From Laceyella putida (GTDB lineage: Bacteria > Bacillota > Bacilli > Thermoactinomycetales > Thermoactinomycetaceae): DNA of 64,000 bases. The position numbers and the translations under genes were made by a program. Positions 15,528 to 23,930 of the stretch are shown piece by piece. Location: positions 14,498 through 78,497 of the forward strand of contig NZ_JBHTBW010000031.1 of assembly GCF_042665195.1 (NCBI RefSeq). The letters run 5' to 3'. Under the pieces are notes generated by a model that saw only the letters and a list, made by a program, of their open reading frames with translations, did no database searches and was not told the origin of the DNA. Position 1 is the stretch's first letter. Each line of letters starts with the position of its first letter.

Positions 15528-15620
15528 TTGTCCACAACTATTCACAAGTTATTCACAGCAAAGTCACAACTCACTCACAGTTATGCGTTTATCCACAAGG
15601 TTATCCACAGGTTGCCCACA
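15528..15620 (-). promoter_or_regulatory. DnaA-box cluster between tsaD and ydiF
   Basis: Eight 9-mers related to the DnaA box TTATNCACA lie on one strand. Exact: 15549-15557, 15589-15597 and 15601-15609. Near matches: 15528 (TTGTCCACA), 15538 (CTATTCACA), 15560 (AAAGTCACA), 15571 (TCACTCACA) and 15612 (TTGCCCACA). Starts are mostly 10-12 bp apart, so sites face one side of the helix. There is no dnaA/dnaN nearby and no obvious AT-rich unwinding region, so this is not oriC. A replication-control DnaA-binding cluster is likelier. Confidence 0.85.
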
Positions 15621-15661
15621 AATAAGCTACCGCCCAAACGATAGCTTCTCTTCTGTCTACT

Positions 15662-16684
15662 TCATTTAATCAGCGCCAGATTGGCGTCGGCATTGAGACT
15701 CAAATCGGCGAACTGCCCATCCAAAAACTGATATGTCCCCGCCGCCGCAATCATCGCGGCATTGTCCGTGCATAACTCCAGCGGCGGAATCGCCAACCGG
15801 ATCCCTTCTTCCTTGCAACGTTCCAAGAGCCGAATCCGCAGTCCGCTGTTGGCCGACACCCCGCCAGCCAACACCAGTTGCCCAACACCCGTTTCTTTCA
15901 CCGCGCGAATCGACTTCTCCACCAGCACATCCAAGACCGCGGTCTGGAAACTGGCCGCCAAATCGACATAGCGGATCTCTTCTTTGCGTTGGTTTGCATT
16001 ATGCACCAGATTCATCACCGCCGACTTTAACCCGCTGAAGCTGAAGTCAAACGATTCCGGCTCCAACCAGGCCCGCGGCAACTCATAGCTCGGCTCTCCC
16101 TGCATGGCCAAACGGTCGATATGCGGACCGCCCGGATAGGGCAACTTCATCAGGCGCGCCACTTTGTCAAAAGCTTCCCCCGCGGCGTCATCCCTGGTTT
16201 TGCCCAGACGCCGGAACTGATTATGGCGTTCCATGTAGATCAATTCCGTATGCCCGCCCGAGACGACAAGGGAGACGAGCGGAAACGTGAGCGGTTCCAC
16301 CAAATGGTTGGCATAGATGTGCCCCGCAATATGATGGACCGGGACCAGCGGTTTCCCCGTCGCATAAGCCAACGCTTTGGCCGCCGCCACCCCGATGAGC
16401 AAGGCGCCGACCAAACCGGGGCCCTGCGTCACGGCAATGGCATCGATGTCTTCCATCTCCACTTGCGCCTCTTCCAACGCCTTTTGGATAATCAGGGTAA
16501 TCCGTTCAACATGGCGCCGCGAAGCCACTTCCGGCACCACCCCGCCGAACTTCTTATGCACGTCCATCTGCGACGAGATCACATTGGACAGACATTCCGT
16601 CCCCCCGTGCACCACAGAGGCCGACGTCTCGTCACAACTCGTTTCGATTCCCAATATGAGAAGTTCGCTGTTCTTCTTGTTCAT
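15662..16684 (-). CDS. tsaD: tRNA t6A37 threonylcarbamoyltransferase TsaD
   Basis: TsaD transfers threonylcarbamoyl from TC-AMP to A37 of ANN-decoding tRNAs, together with TsaB and TsaE. The 340-residue protein has the ASKHA start GIETSCDETSASVV, the metal-binding HHIAGHIYANHL histidines, the VSGGHTEL motif and the C-terminal TDNAAMIA motif. The ATG at 16684 has a GGGTGA SD and lies 53 nt inside rimI, a long overlap implying coupled translation. It is last in the tsaE-tsaB-rimI-tsaD operon. Confidence 0.97.
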   Translation of the reverse strand: MNKKNSELLILGIETSCDETSASVVHGGTECLSNVISSQMDVHKKFGGVVPEVASRRHVERITLIIQKALEEAQVEMEDIDAIAVTQGPGLVGALLIGVAAAKALAYATGKPLVPVHHIAGHIYANHLVEPLTFPLVSLVVSGGHTELIYMERHNQFRRLGKTRDDAAGEAFDKVARLMKLPYPGGPHIDRLAMQGEPSYELPRAWLEPESFDFSFSGLKSAVMNLVHNANQRKEEIRYVDLAASFQTAVLDVLVEKSIRAVKETGVGQLVLAGGVSANSGLRIRLLERCKEEGIRLAIPPLELCTDNAAMIAAAGTYQFLDGQFADLSLNADANLALIK

Positions 16685-17144
16685 GTAATGTCACCCACAT
16701 GATAAAGGCATCTTCTTTATTATCGGTATAATACTCTTTTCTCAATCCAGAACGGACAAAGCCCAAATGTTCATACAGTCTCTGGGCCACATGGTTGGAG
16801 ACTCGCACTTCCAATGTCATCGAAGCGGCTCCCAACTCCCGCGCCAACTGCATCACATGAAGCAAAATCGCTTTCCCCAATCCTCGCCCACGGTAATCCG
16901 GATGAATCGCCACATTGGTGATGTGCGCTTCATCCAAAATCAGCCAAAATCCGCAGTATCCCGCAATCTCTCCGTCAACCGACACCACTGTATAGTGGGC
17001 AAACTGATTGAGCACCAACTCGTTATAAAAAGCTTTTCTTGGCCAAGGTGTGGGAAAAGAGAGGTTTTCCACTTCTTCGATGCGCGTCAGGTCCACCAAC
17101 TCCATCGGGCGAAAAGTGACGGTGCCCTCATGCTTTCTGCTCAT
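16632..17144 (-). CDS. rimI: Ribosomal-protein S18-alanine N-acetyltransferase RimI
   Basis: This GNAT acetyltransferase (170 residues) is usually encoded between tsaB and tsaD and acetylates the N-terminus of S18 or other proteins. It has the acetyl-CoA loop DYRGRGLGKAIL, the ITNVAIHPDYRG strand and the RLYEHLGFVRSGLRKEYY C-terminal motif with the conserved YY. It overlaps tsaB by 17 nt and tsaD by 53 nt. Confidence 0.94.
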   Translation of the reverse strand: MSRKHEGTVTFRPMELVDLTRIEEVENLSFPTPWPRKAFYNELVLNQFAHYTVVSVDGEIAGYCGFWLILDEAHITNVAIHPDYRGRGLGKAILLHVMQLARELGAASMTLEVRVSNHVAQRLYEHLGFVRSGLRKEYYTDNKEDAFIMWVTLHEQEEQRTSHIGNRNEL

Positions 17145-17862
17145 TGGTCTCTGCCTTTCCTTGCTTTTTTAACCAATTGGCTTCCGCTTCGGTGATCTGG
17201 AGATAATTCGGCGTGAAATCGGCATGTTCGGGCGGTTGATGCGCGCGCCATTTCTGGCCGCACAACCAAGCCAGTTGAGCGGCGCGCGGGACATGGTCAG
17301 CCGGGTTGCCAAATTCCGCGCGGTCGCCCAAGACACCCACGATCCCCTCATGGAACTTGGCTACATCATCCCCCAAGAACAAGACCGGCTCATCCCGCTC
17401 CCGCAATCGGTCAAGCAAGGTGGCCACCTCCATCACTTGCTGGGGCAGCACTTCCGCCAAGCCGCCCTGTTCCCGCTTGTACACGCCCGTATAAGCCCGC
17501 GCCCTTCTCGCATCAAACATCGGCACGATCAAGCCCGGGAAGGGCCGCCCATTCATCGCCAGCACCGTCAAGCTGGATTCGCTGTAAAGCGGCAACTTTC
17601 TCGCCCAGGCCATCGTCTTCGCCGTGGTCACGCCAATGCGGATGCCCGTGTAAGACCCCGGACCCGACGTGACGGCCAACGCGCCGATCTCTTCGAGCGA
17701 CAAATCGAGATCGGTGAGCAACTGGTCCAAGGCGGGCATCAACCGGACCGAGTGGTTTTTGTGCAGATTGGTCGTCAGTTCGCCCAGCACCCGATTCTCT
17801 TCCGCATCATAAACGGCCACACCCAACACCAACGTGGATGTATCCATGGCTAATAACTTCAT
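17128..17862 (-). CDS. tsaB: t6A synthesis scaffold protein TsaB
   Basis: TsaB is the inactive ASKHA paralogue that dimerises with TsaD and recruits TsaE. The 244-residue protein has the start LLAMDTSTLVLGVAV, the GPGSYTGIRIGVTTAK motif and the FDARRARAYTGVY segment, all typical. Its ATG overlaps the stop of tsaE (ATGA) and its end overlaps rimI, so the operon is translationally coupled. Confidence 0.96.
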   Translation of the reverse strand: MKLLAMDTSTLVLGVAVYDAEENRVLGELTTNLHKNHSVRLMPALDQLLTDLDLSLEEIGALAVTSGPGSYTGIRIGVTTAKTMAWARKLPLYSESSLTVLAMNGRPFPGLIVPMFDARRARAYTGVYKREQGGLAEVLPQQVMEVATLLDRLRERDEPVLFLGDDVAKFHEGIVGVLGDRAEFGNPADHVPRAAQLAWLCGQKWRAHQPPEHADFTPNYLQITEAEANWLKKQGKAETNEQKA

Positions 17863-18317
17863 CCGATCCCCAACTCCTTACAGATCGACTCCCACCGCGA
17901 ATGCCCTGCATAAAACGCAATCTCCCTCGTCCCGTCTCCGCGCACGGAGAATCGCAACCACAGCGTTTCTTCAGGCAGCCACGCTTCCACCCGCGACGCC
18001 CACTCGACCAAACAAATGCCATCACCATAAAAATATTCCTCAAGTCCCAACTCTTCAAAACCATCCAAGCGATACACATCCATATGATAGAGCGGAAGCG
18101 TCCCCTCATATTCTTTAATTATCGTAAAGGTGGGGCTGTCCACTTCTTCTTCGATCGCGAGTCCTTCCGCAATCCCTTTGGCAAACGTGGTTTTCCCGGC
18201 ACCCAAGTCTCCTTCGAGCGCCAACACATCGCCCGTGCCGAGCAAGGTCACCAGCTTGAGCGCCACCGCTCTGGTCTCTTGTTCACTTGCCGTTGTCAGT
18301 ACGCACACCTTTTCCAT
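17859..18317 (-). CDS. tsaE: t6A synthesis ATPase TsaE
   Basis: TsaE is a P-loop ATPase needed for t6A cycling. The 152-residue protein has Walker A GDLGAGKTTFAKG, the SPTFTIIKEY motif and YHMDVYRL followed by LVEWASR, all family signatures. The start at ATG 18317 follows GGGTGATCGT; the frame continues to a TTG at 18329 that lies within that SD. It is first in the operon. Confidence 0.95.
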   Translation of the reverse strand: MEKVCVLTTASEQETRAVALKLVTLLGTGDVLALEGDLGAGKTTFAKGIAEGLAIEEEVDSPTFTIIKEYEGTLPLYHMDVYRLDGFEELGLEEYFYGDGICLVEWASRVEAWLPEETLWLRFSVRGDGTREIAFYAGHSRWESICKELGIG

Positions 18318-18486
18318 ACGATCACCCAAACTTCAGAAATTGGCTCACTCACATCACTTCGGTAAGGACGTCCCATTCCCTGCGCGAAACGGAACCGCTT
18401 CAACCAGCCATACAAACGAACGCATTCGCCCGCATCCCATCCATCTCTTCACAGCTTTTCCTTCCCTGCCGGGAAGCTATACAATA

Positions 18487-18516
18487 AACAAAGGACCGCA
18501 GCCTGTGCCACGGTCC
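18487..18516 (-). terminator. Terminator of the four-tRNA operon
   Basis: GGACCG/CGGTCC (18493-18498, 18511-18516) is followed on the minus strand by TTTGTTTATT. Confidence 0.7.
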
Positions 18517-18529
18517 CTCATAAGTGCAT

Positions 18530-18603
18530 TGGAGCGGGTGAAGGGAATCGAACCCTCGCATTCGGCTTGGAAGGCCGATGTTCTACCACTGAACTACACC
18601 CGC
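18530..18603 (-). tRNA. tRNA-Gly (TCC)
   Basis: Full cloverleaf: acceptor GCGGGTG/CACCCGC, anticodon loop CTTCCAA (TCC), TTCGATTC T loop, and an encoded CCA. It is last in the four-tRNA operon. Confidence 0.97.
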
Positions 18604-18626
18604 ATACGTTATTGCGCTGATTCACT

Positions 18627-18703
<77 letters not shown>

Positions 18704-18711
18704 TAATAAAA

Positions 18712-18797
18712 TGGTGCGGTCGGCGAGACTCGAACTCGCACGGTCAGGGACCACTACCCCCTCAAGATAGCGTGTCTGCCAGTTCCACCACGACCGC
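18712..18797 (-). tRNA. tRNA-Leu (GAG)
   Basis: Class II tRNA with a long variable arm, acceptor GCGGTCG/CGACCGC, anticodon loop TTGAGGG (GAG), encoded CCA. Confidence 0.95.
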
Positions 18798-18807
18798 ATG
18801 CTCTATA

Positions 18808-18891
18808 TGGTGCGGGTGGAGGGACTTGAACCCCCACGCCAGAGGCGCTAGAACCTAAATCTAGTGCGTCTGCCAATTCCGCCACACCCGC
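18808..18891 (-). tRNA. tRNA-Leu (TAG)
   Basis: Class II tRNA, anticodon stem CTAGA/TCTAG, loop TTTAGGT (TAG), encoded CCA. It is first in the operon. Confidence 0.96.
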
Positions 18892-18946
18892 TTATTGTAA
18901 CATCAAACTGAGGATTTTTCAACTGCGTCTCATATCGACAAGAATT

Positions 18947-18975
18947 AATTTAACACGTAGCGCGGTGGTTGTCAA
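18947..18975 (-). promoter_or_regulatory. Promoter of the four-tRNA operon
   Basis: TTGACA (18975-18970), 17-bp spacer and TAAATT (18952-18947) on the minus strand, about 55 bp upstream of tRNA-Leu(TAG). Confidence 0.8.
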
Positions 18976-19197
18976 CAAAAAAATGAGAGCGGCCATATTC
19001 TTTGTTTGAAGCAAAGTTCTCGCTCTATCCTACCGACTTAACCCCTTCATTTGGCGTTCCCTTTCCCATCTGCGCAGATGGCTCATTTCGATATGGAACT
19101 CAAAGTTTATTTATCAAGGCAAAGATATTTATCTAATCAATTCAATTCGACTCAAAATACAATAATATGAAATACCTTCAAAAGGAGTGAAAACCAT

Positions 19198-20478
19198 ATG
19201 GCCAATGAATGGAGAGTTCCGGGTGATTTCGCGACAATCAACACCGCTTTGGCGAGCCCAATGGTTCAAGATTACGACACCATCCGTGTCGCTCCCGGTT
19301 TGTACACGAATGCCAGCGAGTTGGGGCCCATTATCATAACGAAAATGGTGCAACTTCTCGGCGCGCAGGCGGGGGTGGATGCCAGGACCCGTTCAGGGGA
19401 TCCGTCCCAGGAATCCGTGATCGAAATTGTGGACCCTAACGGCAGCGTTCAGATAAACCAGAATCATGTCGTTTTTGACGGGTTCACCGTGCGGAATAAT
19501 ACGGTTGGGTTTGGAGTGACCACATCGAACGCTTTTTCCGGTTACTGGATCTTTAACAACATCATCCGCAACAACGAGGGTGGACTGTATTTCAATAACG
19601 ATACCACCGTCAACAATACCATTTCGCAAGCGAAATTCAATTTTTTCGATGCCAATAACGGTCCCGGAGGCGCCGGGGGAAACGGAATTTATACCGATCT
19701 GGGTTCGATCAATGTGTTCATCGAGAGCAACAGATTTACCGGACATGATCCCGCCGCTTCGATCAACTTTGCCGCGCCTGCTTCCCTGTCCCAAAGAAAC
19801 ATCATCATCTCCAACAATGAGATGATCACCGATAACTCCATTGCCCTTACCAATACGACCAATGTCAAGATTACAGGAAATCGAATGACCAACACGCAGG
19901 GAAGCGCGATTTTTATAGCTGGGGGAAATAATTTAACGGAAATCGAAAGAAATGTTTTGCACAACAGCATCAGCAATGGAATCTATGTAAACACGATTTT
20001 CTCGGGGACACCCAATGCGAACATTCGGGCGAAAAACAACAGCATCCAAGGAAATGCCAGTGCGGGGCTGCGCATTGACCCGGGCGCTTATACCATCACG
20101 CCAAGAAGATTGGATGCCACCAACAATTGGTGGGGAAGCCCCACCGGGCCCACAAACCCCTTAAATCCGGGCGGAACCGGGGACGCTGTGGTTGATCCTG
20201 ACAACGTATCGGAGTTTATCCCGTTTTTACTCCAAGACCCGATCGGCCCGACCTGCCAAGAGTTACTTGCCGCATGCCGCCTTGAAGTTGCCACATTGCA
20301 AAGGCTGCTTGCCGCTGACCGCACTGACCTTGGCAGAACGCAAAGAGCGCTCGATGCCTGTCGCCATCAACTTGCTGATGCCCTGTGCAGATTAAAGGAG
20401 TGTTGCTGCAGACTGGAGAATGCCCGGAAAAAGATCTGTTGTCTTCGAAGCAAGCATGGGAATTTTTTTGAAAGGTGA
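19198..20478 (+). CDS. Right-handed beta-helix protein with Cys-rich coiled-coil tail
   Basis: The 426-residue protein has no signal peptide. Residues ~1-345 look like a pectate-lyase-type parallel beta-helix with Asn-rich turns (FDGFTVRNNT, YWIFNNIIRNNEGG, NIIISNNEMI, IERNVLHNS), the NosD/PbH1 pattern. Residues ~350-426 form a charged coiled coil with nine cysteines, including CCC and CC. A strong AAAAGGAG site precedes the ATG. Such cysteine-linked beta-solenoids suit an insoluble spore-coat or exosporium layer, and DUF4183 and collagen-like genes lie downstream. That role is inference. No catalytic residues are evident. Confidence 0.8.
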   Translation: MANEWRVPGDFATINTALASPMVQDYDTIRVAPGLYTNASELGPIIITKMVQLLGAQAGVDARTRSGDPSQESVIEIVDPNGSVQINQNHVVFDGFTVRNNTVGFGVTTSNAFSGYWIFNNIIRNNEGGLYFNNDTTVNNTISQAKFNFFDANNGPGGAGGNGIYTDLGSINVFIESNRFTGHDPAASINFAAPASLSQRNIIISNNEMITDNSIALTNTTNVKITGNRMTNTQGSAIFIAGGNNLTEIERNVLHNSISNGIYVNTIFSGTPNANIRAKNNSIQGNASAGLRIDPGAYTITPRRLDATNNWWGSPTGPTNPLNPGGTGDAVVDPDNVSEFIPFLLQDPIGPTCQELLAACRLEVATLQRLLAADRTDLGRTQRALDACRHQLADALCRLKECCCRLENARKKICCLRSKHGNFFER

Positions 20479-20561
20479 ACGTGAATTCAGTAAAAAGGGC
20501 CTTGGCAACTGGTTCTTTTACTTATCGATATAAAAGAAACGCGGTTTGTTCCCTCTGTTTT

Positions 20562-20585
20562 GCTCCATGAAAAAGGGGCTTTTTT
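20562..20585 (+). terminator. Terminator after the beta-helix gene
   Basis: GCTCC/GGGGC (20562-20566, 20575-20579) is followed by TTTTTT. The next ~300 bases (20586-20880) are A+T-rich and hold nothing I can support. Confidence 0.65.
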
Positions 20586-20893
20586 GTTTAAAAACAGACA
20601 ATTTTTGATCCCGATGATTCTCTGGTTCAATCTGTATCCTTTGACTATTGGTCACTCTAAACAACATGATGATCGCCCACCCCAAAACTCCTACGGATGG
20701 GCAATCATAATATTTTTTATAGCCGAGAGATGGTTGATTTGGAAAAGTACAGTAAAAACCTGTTTCACGATCTATTTTTTTGCAATTTATATAATTATCA
20801 GATTATATGTTTTATACTAATATTGTTACCGCAATGCATGTTCTTTATTCGAAGAACACCGCAATTAAAAATTAACTGATGGAGGTGTTTGTA

Positions 20894-21032
20894 GTGGGGT
20901 AAACTACTAAAAATTATCTTCATTCGGTTCGGTAAGCCCGATGCCTGTCATGGTTGTGGCGGTACTGATCTGAAGAAAGCAGCGAACGGAAAGTGGATTT
21001 GTCGAGACTGCGACTATGTACACGGTGATTAA
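20894..21032 (+). pseudogene. Small zinc-ribbon protein, start codon followed by immediate stop (frameshifted)
   Basis: A perfect SD (GGAGGTG, 20881-20887) is followed by GTG GGG TAA, so translation would end after two codons. Dropping one base gives an open frame to 21032 that reads MGKLLKIIFIRFGKPDACH and continues with CGG, WICRDC and DYVHGD: two CxxC pairs, a treble-clef or zinc-ribbon pattern in about 45 residues. Either the gene is dead through a +1 insertion, or a +1 recoding event at GGG-TAA is used, or the base is a sequencing error. A weak hairpin (21075-21091) followed by TTTTCTTTT lies downstream. Confidence 0.5.
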
Positions 21033-21115
21033 TCAACGAGTGTAATGTTAAAAAAATTCGAAATATAATCAATAGAGACGATTTAAGTCTCCATTTTCTT
21101 TTGAGGGGTGACACA

Positions 21116-21680
21116 ATGAATCCAATCGAAGCCTTTCTTAAAGGAAAAACCAGCCTTATACGATAACACAAAAAGAAGGAGTTTTGTGGAAATTTTGCCA
21201 AAATTATCAGCGAATTATACGTATCTGACAGAAGACATTGCGATCTTTGAGGGTTCATATTTCTATTTGTTTTTTCAAAACAACTCAATCAAAAAGGCAT
21301 TTTTACTTGAAAGAGATGAAGCACCTGCAAAATCGCCCCAGTTTCACAGGGCGTTGGGTCATGCACTTGGTTTTCCTCCAAAAGCCGTTGCGCACTACGC
21401 ATCCATTGTCGAATTGCAAGAAAACGGACACGACCCCGTACGTCTGGAAGAAATGAAAGCCAAACGTATCGGTCTCCAATACTGCGGTATTCATTGTTCA
21501 TCAAGCATGGATCATTTGGAAGAAAATGTCCTGTGGCTCTGGGAACGATACGAGTATGATGGGTTGCTTCACATTCGAGTTGAAACCGCTCTATTACCTG
21601 TTAAGTATGGTGATTTGCGTGAAGTGCGAGCAATCGCTCAGTCGCTTACTGTACATACCCCTACAGCCAAAATCGGTTAG
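21116..21680 (+). pseudogene. Hypothetical protein gene interrupted by a frameshift
   Basis: A good SD (GAGGGGTGA) precedes ATG 21116, which opens MNPIEAFLKGKTSLIR and stops after 16 codons. In the +1 frame the sequence continues as one long protein-like frame to 21680 (LYDNTKRRSFVEILPKL, then ~160 further residues). A single-base insertion near 21150-21160 explains this; the intact protein would be ~188 residues. I do not recognise the family. The downstream part alone could start at GTG 21186 behind AAGGAG as a 164-residue product. Confidence 0.5.
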
Positions 21681-21706
21681 GCAATGTCTTCTTGTACCAA
21701 CTGTTT

Positions 21707-21729
21707 AGCTCCTGGAAGGGGCTTTTTTT
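21707..21729 (+). terminator. Terminator after the 21116-21680 gene
   Basis: AGCTCCT/AGGGGCT (21707-21713, 21717-21723) is followed by TTTTTTT. Confidence 0.75.
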
Positions 21730-21809
21730 GTTAGCCTAATCTTAAAAGCAGCCTATCCACACTCCATGCGTTAATCAATCTACGATCACAAGTTATTCTT
21801 GTCTAGAAG

Positions 21810-22423
21810 TTATTTCAAAAGTCGGTCAACACACCACAAAATGGGCGCAAGTAGGCAAAACGTTAAATAAATCACATCTCGACGTTCGTAACGCACAACT
21901 AAACGTCGGTAATTATCCACCCATGCAAAACAACGCTCAATTTTCCAGCGGTGTCGGTAGCTTGCACTCAGTTTGATAGGACGACCACGCTTAGGCGAGC
22001 GTCGTTTTCGACGCTCGAAAGTGGGAATACAGATTTTAATTCCACGACTTCTTAACCAAGTCCGGAAAGCACGACTATCATAGGCTTTGTCAGCAATCAA
22101 TTCTTTTGGACGGTTTTTAGGACGGCCTCTTTTTTGGGGGACGGAAATGGATTCCATTGTCATCTGGGCGAGCTTACTTTCATGAGGTTGAGCACTTGTT
22201 ACACAAACTTCTATAAGCAAACCGTTCTCGTCTGCCACAACCATAACTTTGGAGCCTTTCCCCGACTTGGTTTTGCCTACATGAGACCCCCTTTTTTTGA
22301 CGGTACGAAGCTACCGTCGAGGAAGGCTTGAGCCCACTCTATTTTTGATTGTGTGTCTAATTGTGAAAGAAGGGCTCGCCAAATGTATGCCAAGGAGTAA
22401 GTAGGGGGACATGTCCCCCTGCT
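21810..22423 (-). mobile_element. IS5-type transposase remnant with -1 frameshift site
   Basis: The C-terminal frame (21810-22283) encodes a DDE transposase: GKTKSGKGSKVMVVADENG, ELIADKAYDSRAFR with the second Asp, and RWKIERCFAWVDNYRRL with the catalytic Glu. The N-terminal part is in a different frame (YIWRALLSQLDTQSK, then EWAQAFLDGSFVPSKK). The frames meet at A7 followed by G5 (A run 22292-22298), where a -1 slip joins them, as in IS5-family elements with two ORFs. Further upstream the frame is closed by a stop near 22425 and the first ~100 residues are missing, so the copy is probably dead. I could not find terminal inverted repeats. Confidence 0.8.
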
Positions 22424-22808
22424 GGCCGATCATAGGCGAAGGCCACTGCCCATCATTATAGCTATTACTGAAGCGCAAGAATGAATATGAACGTGTCATC
22501 CCCGAGTTTCCTGTATAAACACGAAATGATTTGAGTTTTTTATATGGCGTCTCAAGTCATTTTTCCATTCCTTGGACAAATAGCGACAAAATGACCGGAT
22601 GCTACATCTACCCATATTTGACCTGAAACGAAATTGCCCCGGAGAGCTAATATTTCGGCTATCGTCGCAGTCATCTGGTATCTCTGAATACAGGGGTGTA
22701 GGTCGTTGGAAATGGTTAAATCAGCACATTTTTCCTATTTGTACCTTTCAAATCGACTCCATGCTCAATATTTATAATGTATGAATTTTTCAAAAGGAGG
22801 GGGTTGAT
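22424..22808. other. Gene-free stretch
   Basis: The bases between the IS remnant and the DUF4183 gene hold no supported gene. The 3' end carries an SD (AAAAGGAGGGGG) for 22809. Confidence 0.6.
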
Positions 22809-23300
22809 ATGCCTCCAAAACATCGGAAAACGTTAAAATGTAGAAAGAATAAAAGAAAAAAATACATCATAAGAAAATATATAATAGTAAAAAAATACAA
22901 ATTGAAAGAATGTCGAAATCGATGTCCAAATCCCTGCATTCCCCCAATGCTCTGTATTCCCCCAAATCCTTGTTGTCCATGCAATAATATCGAAATTGAA
23001 GCTACTGCTATGAGGTTTTTTCTGATTCCAACCTCAAATCTAACAACCCCTATCACAATTCCAGCAGATCAATTTGTAGATGATAATGGAAATAATATAT
23101 CCAGTTTCCCGAATTTAGATGAAAATAGCATAGTTAATTTTTATATCAATGGGATAATGCAACCGAGCAGTTTATACAAGGTAACTCCAAATAGCTTGAC
23201 CATTAATTCTACAGGAGACACTATTTATTCCGGAACCTCACTTATATTAGAAACAGTTCAACTATCTTCCAACCTAATTCCGTCAAAAATGTATAAATAA
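22809..23300 (+). CDS. DUF4183-type protein with basic, Cys/Pro-rich N-terminus
   Basis: The 163-residue product has a Lys/Arg-rich start (~1-35), a Cys-Pro-rich segment (RCPNPCIPPMLC and NPCCPC) and a C-terminal domain (~65-155) with the DUF4183 pattern (FFLIPTSN, DDNGN, FYINGIMQPSSLY). DUF4183 proteins are frequent near collagen-like exosporium genes in Bacillales; the biochemical role is unknown to me. A+T content is clearly higher than in neighbouring housekeeping genes, suggesting transfer. SD AAAAGGAGGGGG is 7 nt before the ATG. Confidence 0.75.
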   Translation: MPPKHRKTLKCRKNKRKKYIIRKYIIVKKYKLKECRNRCPNPCIPPMLCIPPNPCCPCNNIEIEATAMRFFLIPTSNLTTPITIPADQFVDDNGNNISSFPNLDENSIVNFYINGIMQPSSLYKVTPNSLTINSTGDTIYSGTSLILETVQLSSNLIPSKMYK

Positions 23301-23379
23301 ACTGGCTCATGAGCACTTTCACTTTTTCTATTTGTAGCATATTAATATAAATATATAAAAGAAAGAAGGTGGAACTAAC

Positions 23380-23664
23380 ATGCCTATTGTTAGACCCTTT
23401 GTAGGTAGCAGGAAGTTTTCTTCTACAGCAGGTGCCGGAACAGGTACAGGCGCTACATTTGCGATTGCCGCTACAACTTTTACCGATGACACTGGTGCAG
23501 CCGCTACAGCATTTCCAGCATTATTTTCAGCTTACGTTCTTTATATTAATGGAATACCTCAGACAGGGGACGTTTCAACTGTTACAACCACTGCCATTAC
23601 CATTCCAGGTGGCGATCTACTCGACCCGGCGACCCCGATTTTAGTTGAGTTTATTGTAACTTAG
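23380..23664 (+). CDS. Small DUF4183 protein
   Basis: This 94-residue protein is one DUF4183 domain. It has an Ala/Thr/Gly-rich first half (TAGAGTGTGATFAIAATTF) and the core (YVLYINGIPQTGDVSTV) shared with the previous gene, ending ILVEFIVT. AAGAAGGTGG precedes the ATG. It is probably the remnant of a duplication of the 22809 gene or a shorter partner. A spore-surface role is inference from neighbours. About 265 bases with no visible gene follow. Confidence 0.75.
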   Translation: MPIVRPFVGSRKFSSTAGAGTGTGATFAIAATTFTDDTGAAATAFPALFSAYVLYINGIPQTGDVSTVTTTAITIPGGDLLDPATPILVEFIVT

Positions 23665-23930
23665 ATTTTTTATAAAAATTCGATGGTTTTCACTTCTTCT
23701 CCGCTAGATGCCGTTGCGATTCTGGTGGAGTTTTTCTTTAATTAGAGCTCCGTTCCCATATGAACTTTGGCCCTCTTCGCGTTGAAAGCCTCGTATCCTA
23801 TGTACTTTCACCTACAAAACTAACAAGAAACTCGCCCGTTTTCCTGTCAATCTGGTTGCAATACCTATCCATCGATAGCGAGCAACGAATAAATTGATCC
23901 TGATCATTACATTGAGTCGAGGTGAGCGAA

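Noticed and set aside
15528..15620. Replication origin (oriC)
   Set aside because: DnaA boxes are present, but there is no dnaA/dnaN, no DnaA-trio or AT-rich unwinding region, and the neighbours are tsaD and ydiF.
20560..20820. 86-codon open frame after the beta-helix gene
   Set aside because: It begins inside the terminator hairpin, has no SD and low-complexity hydrophobic sequence.
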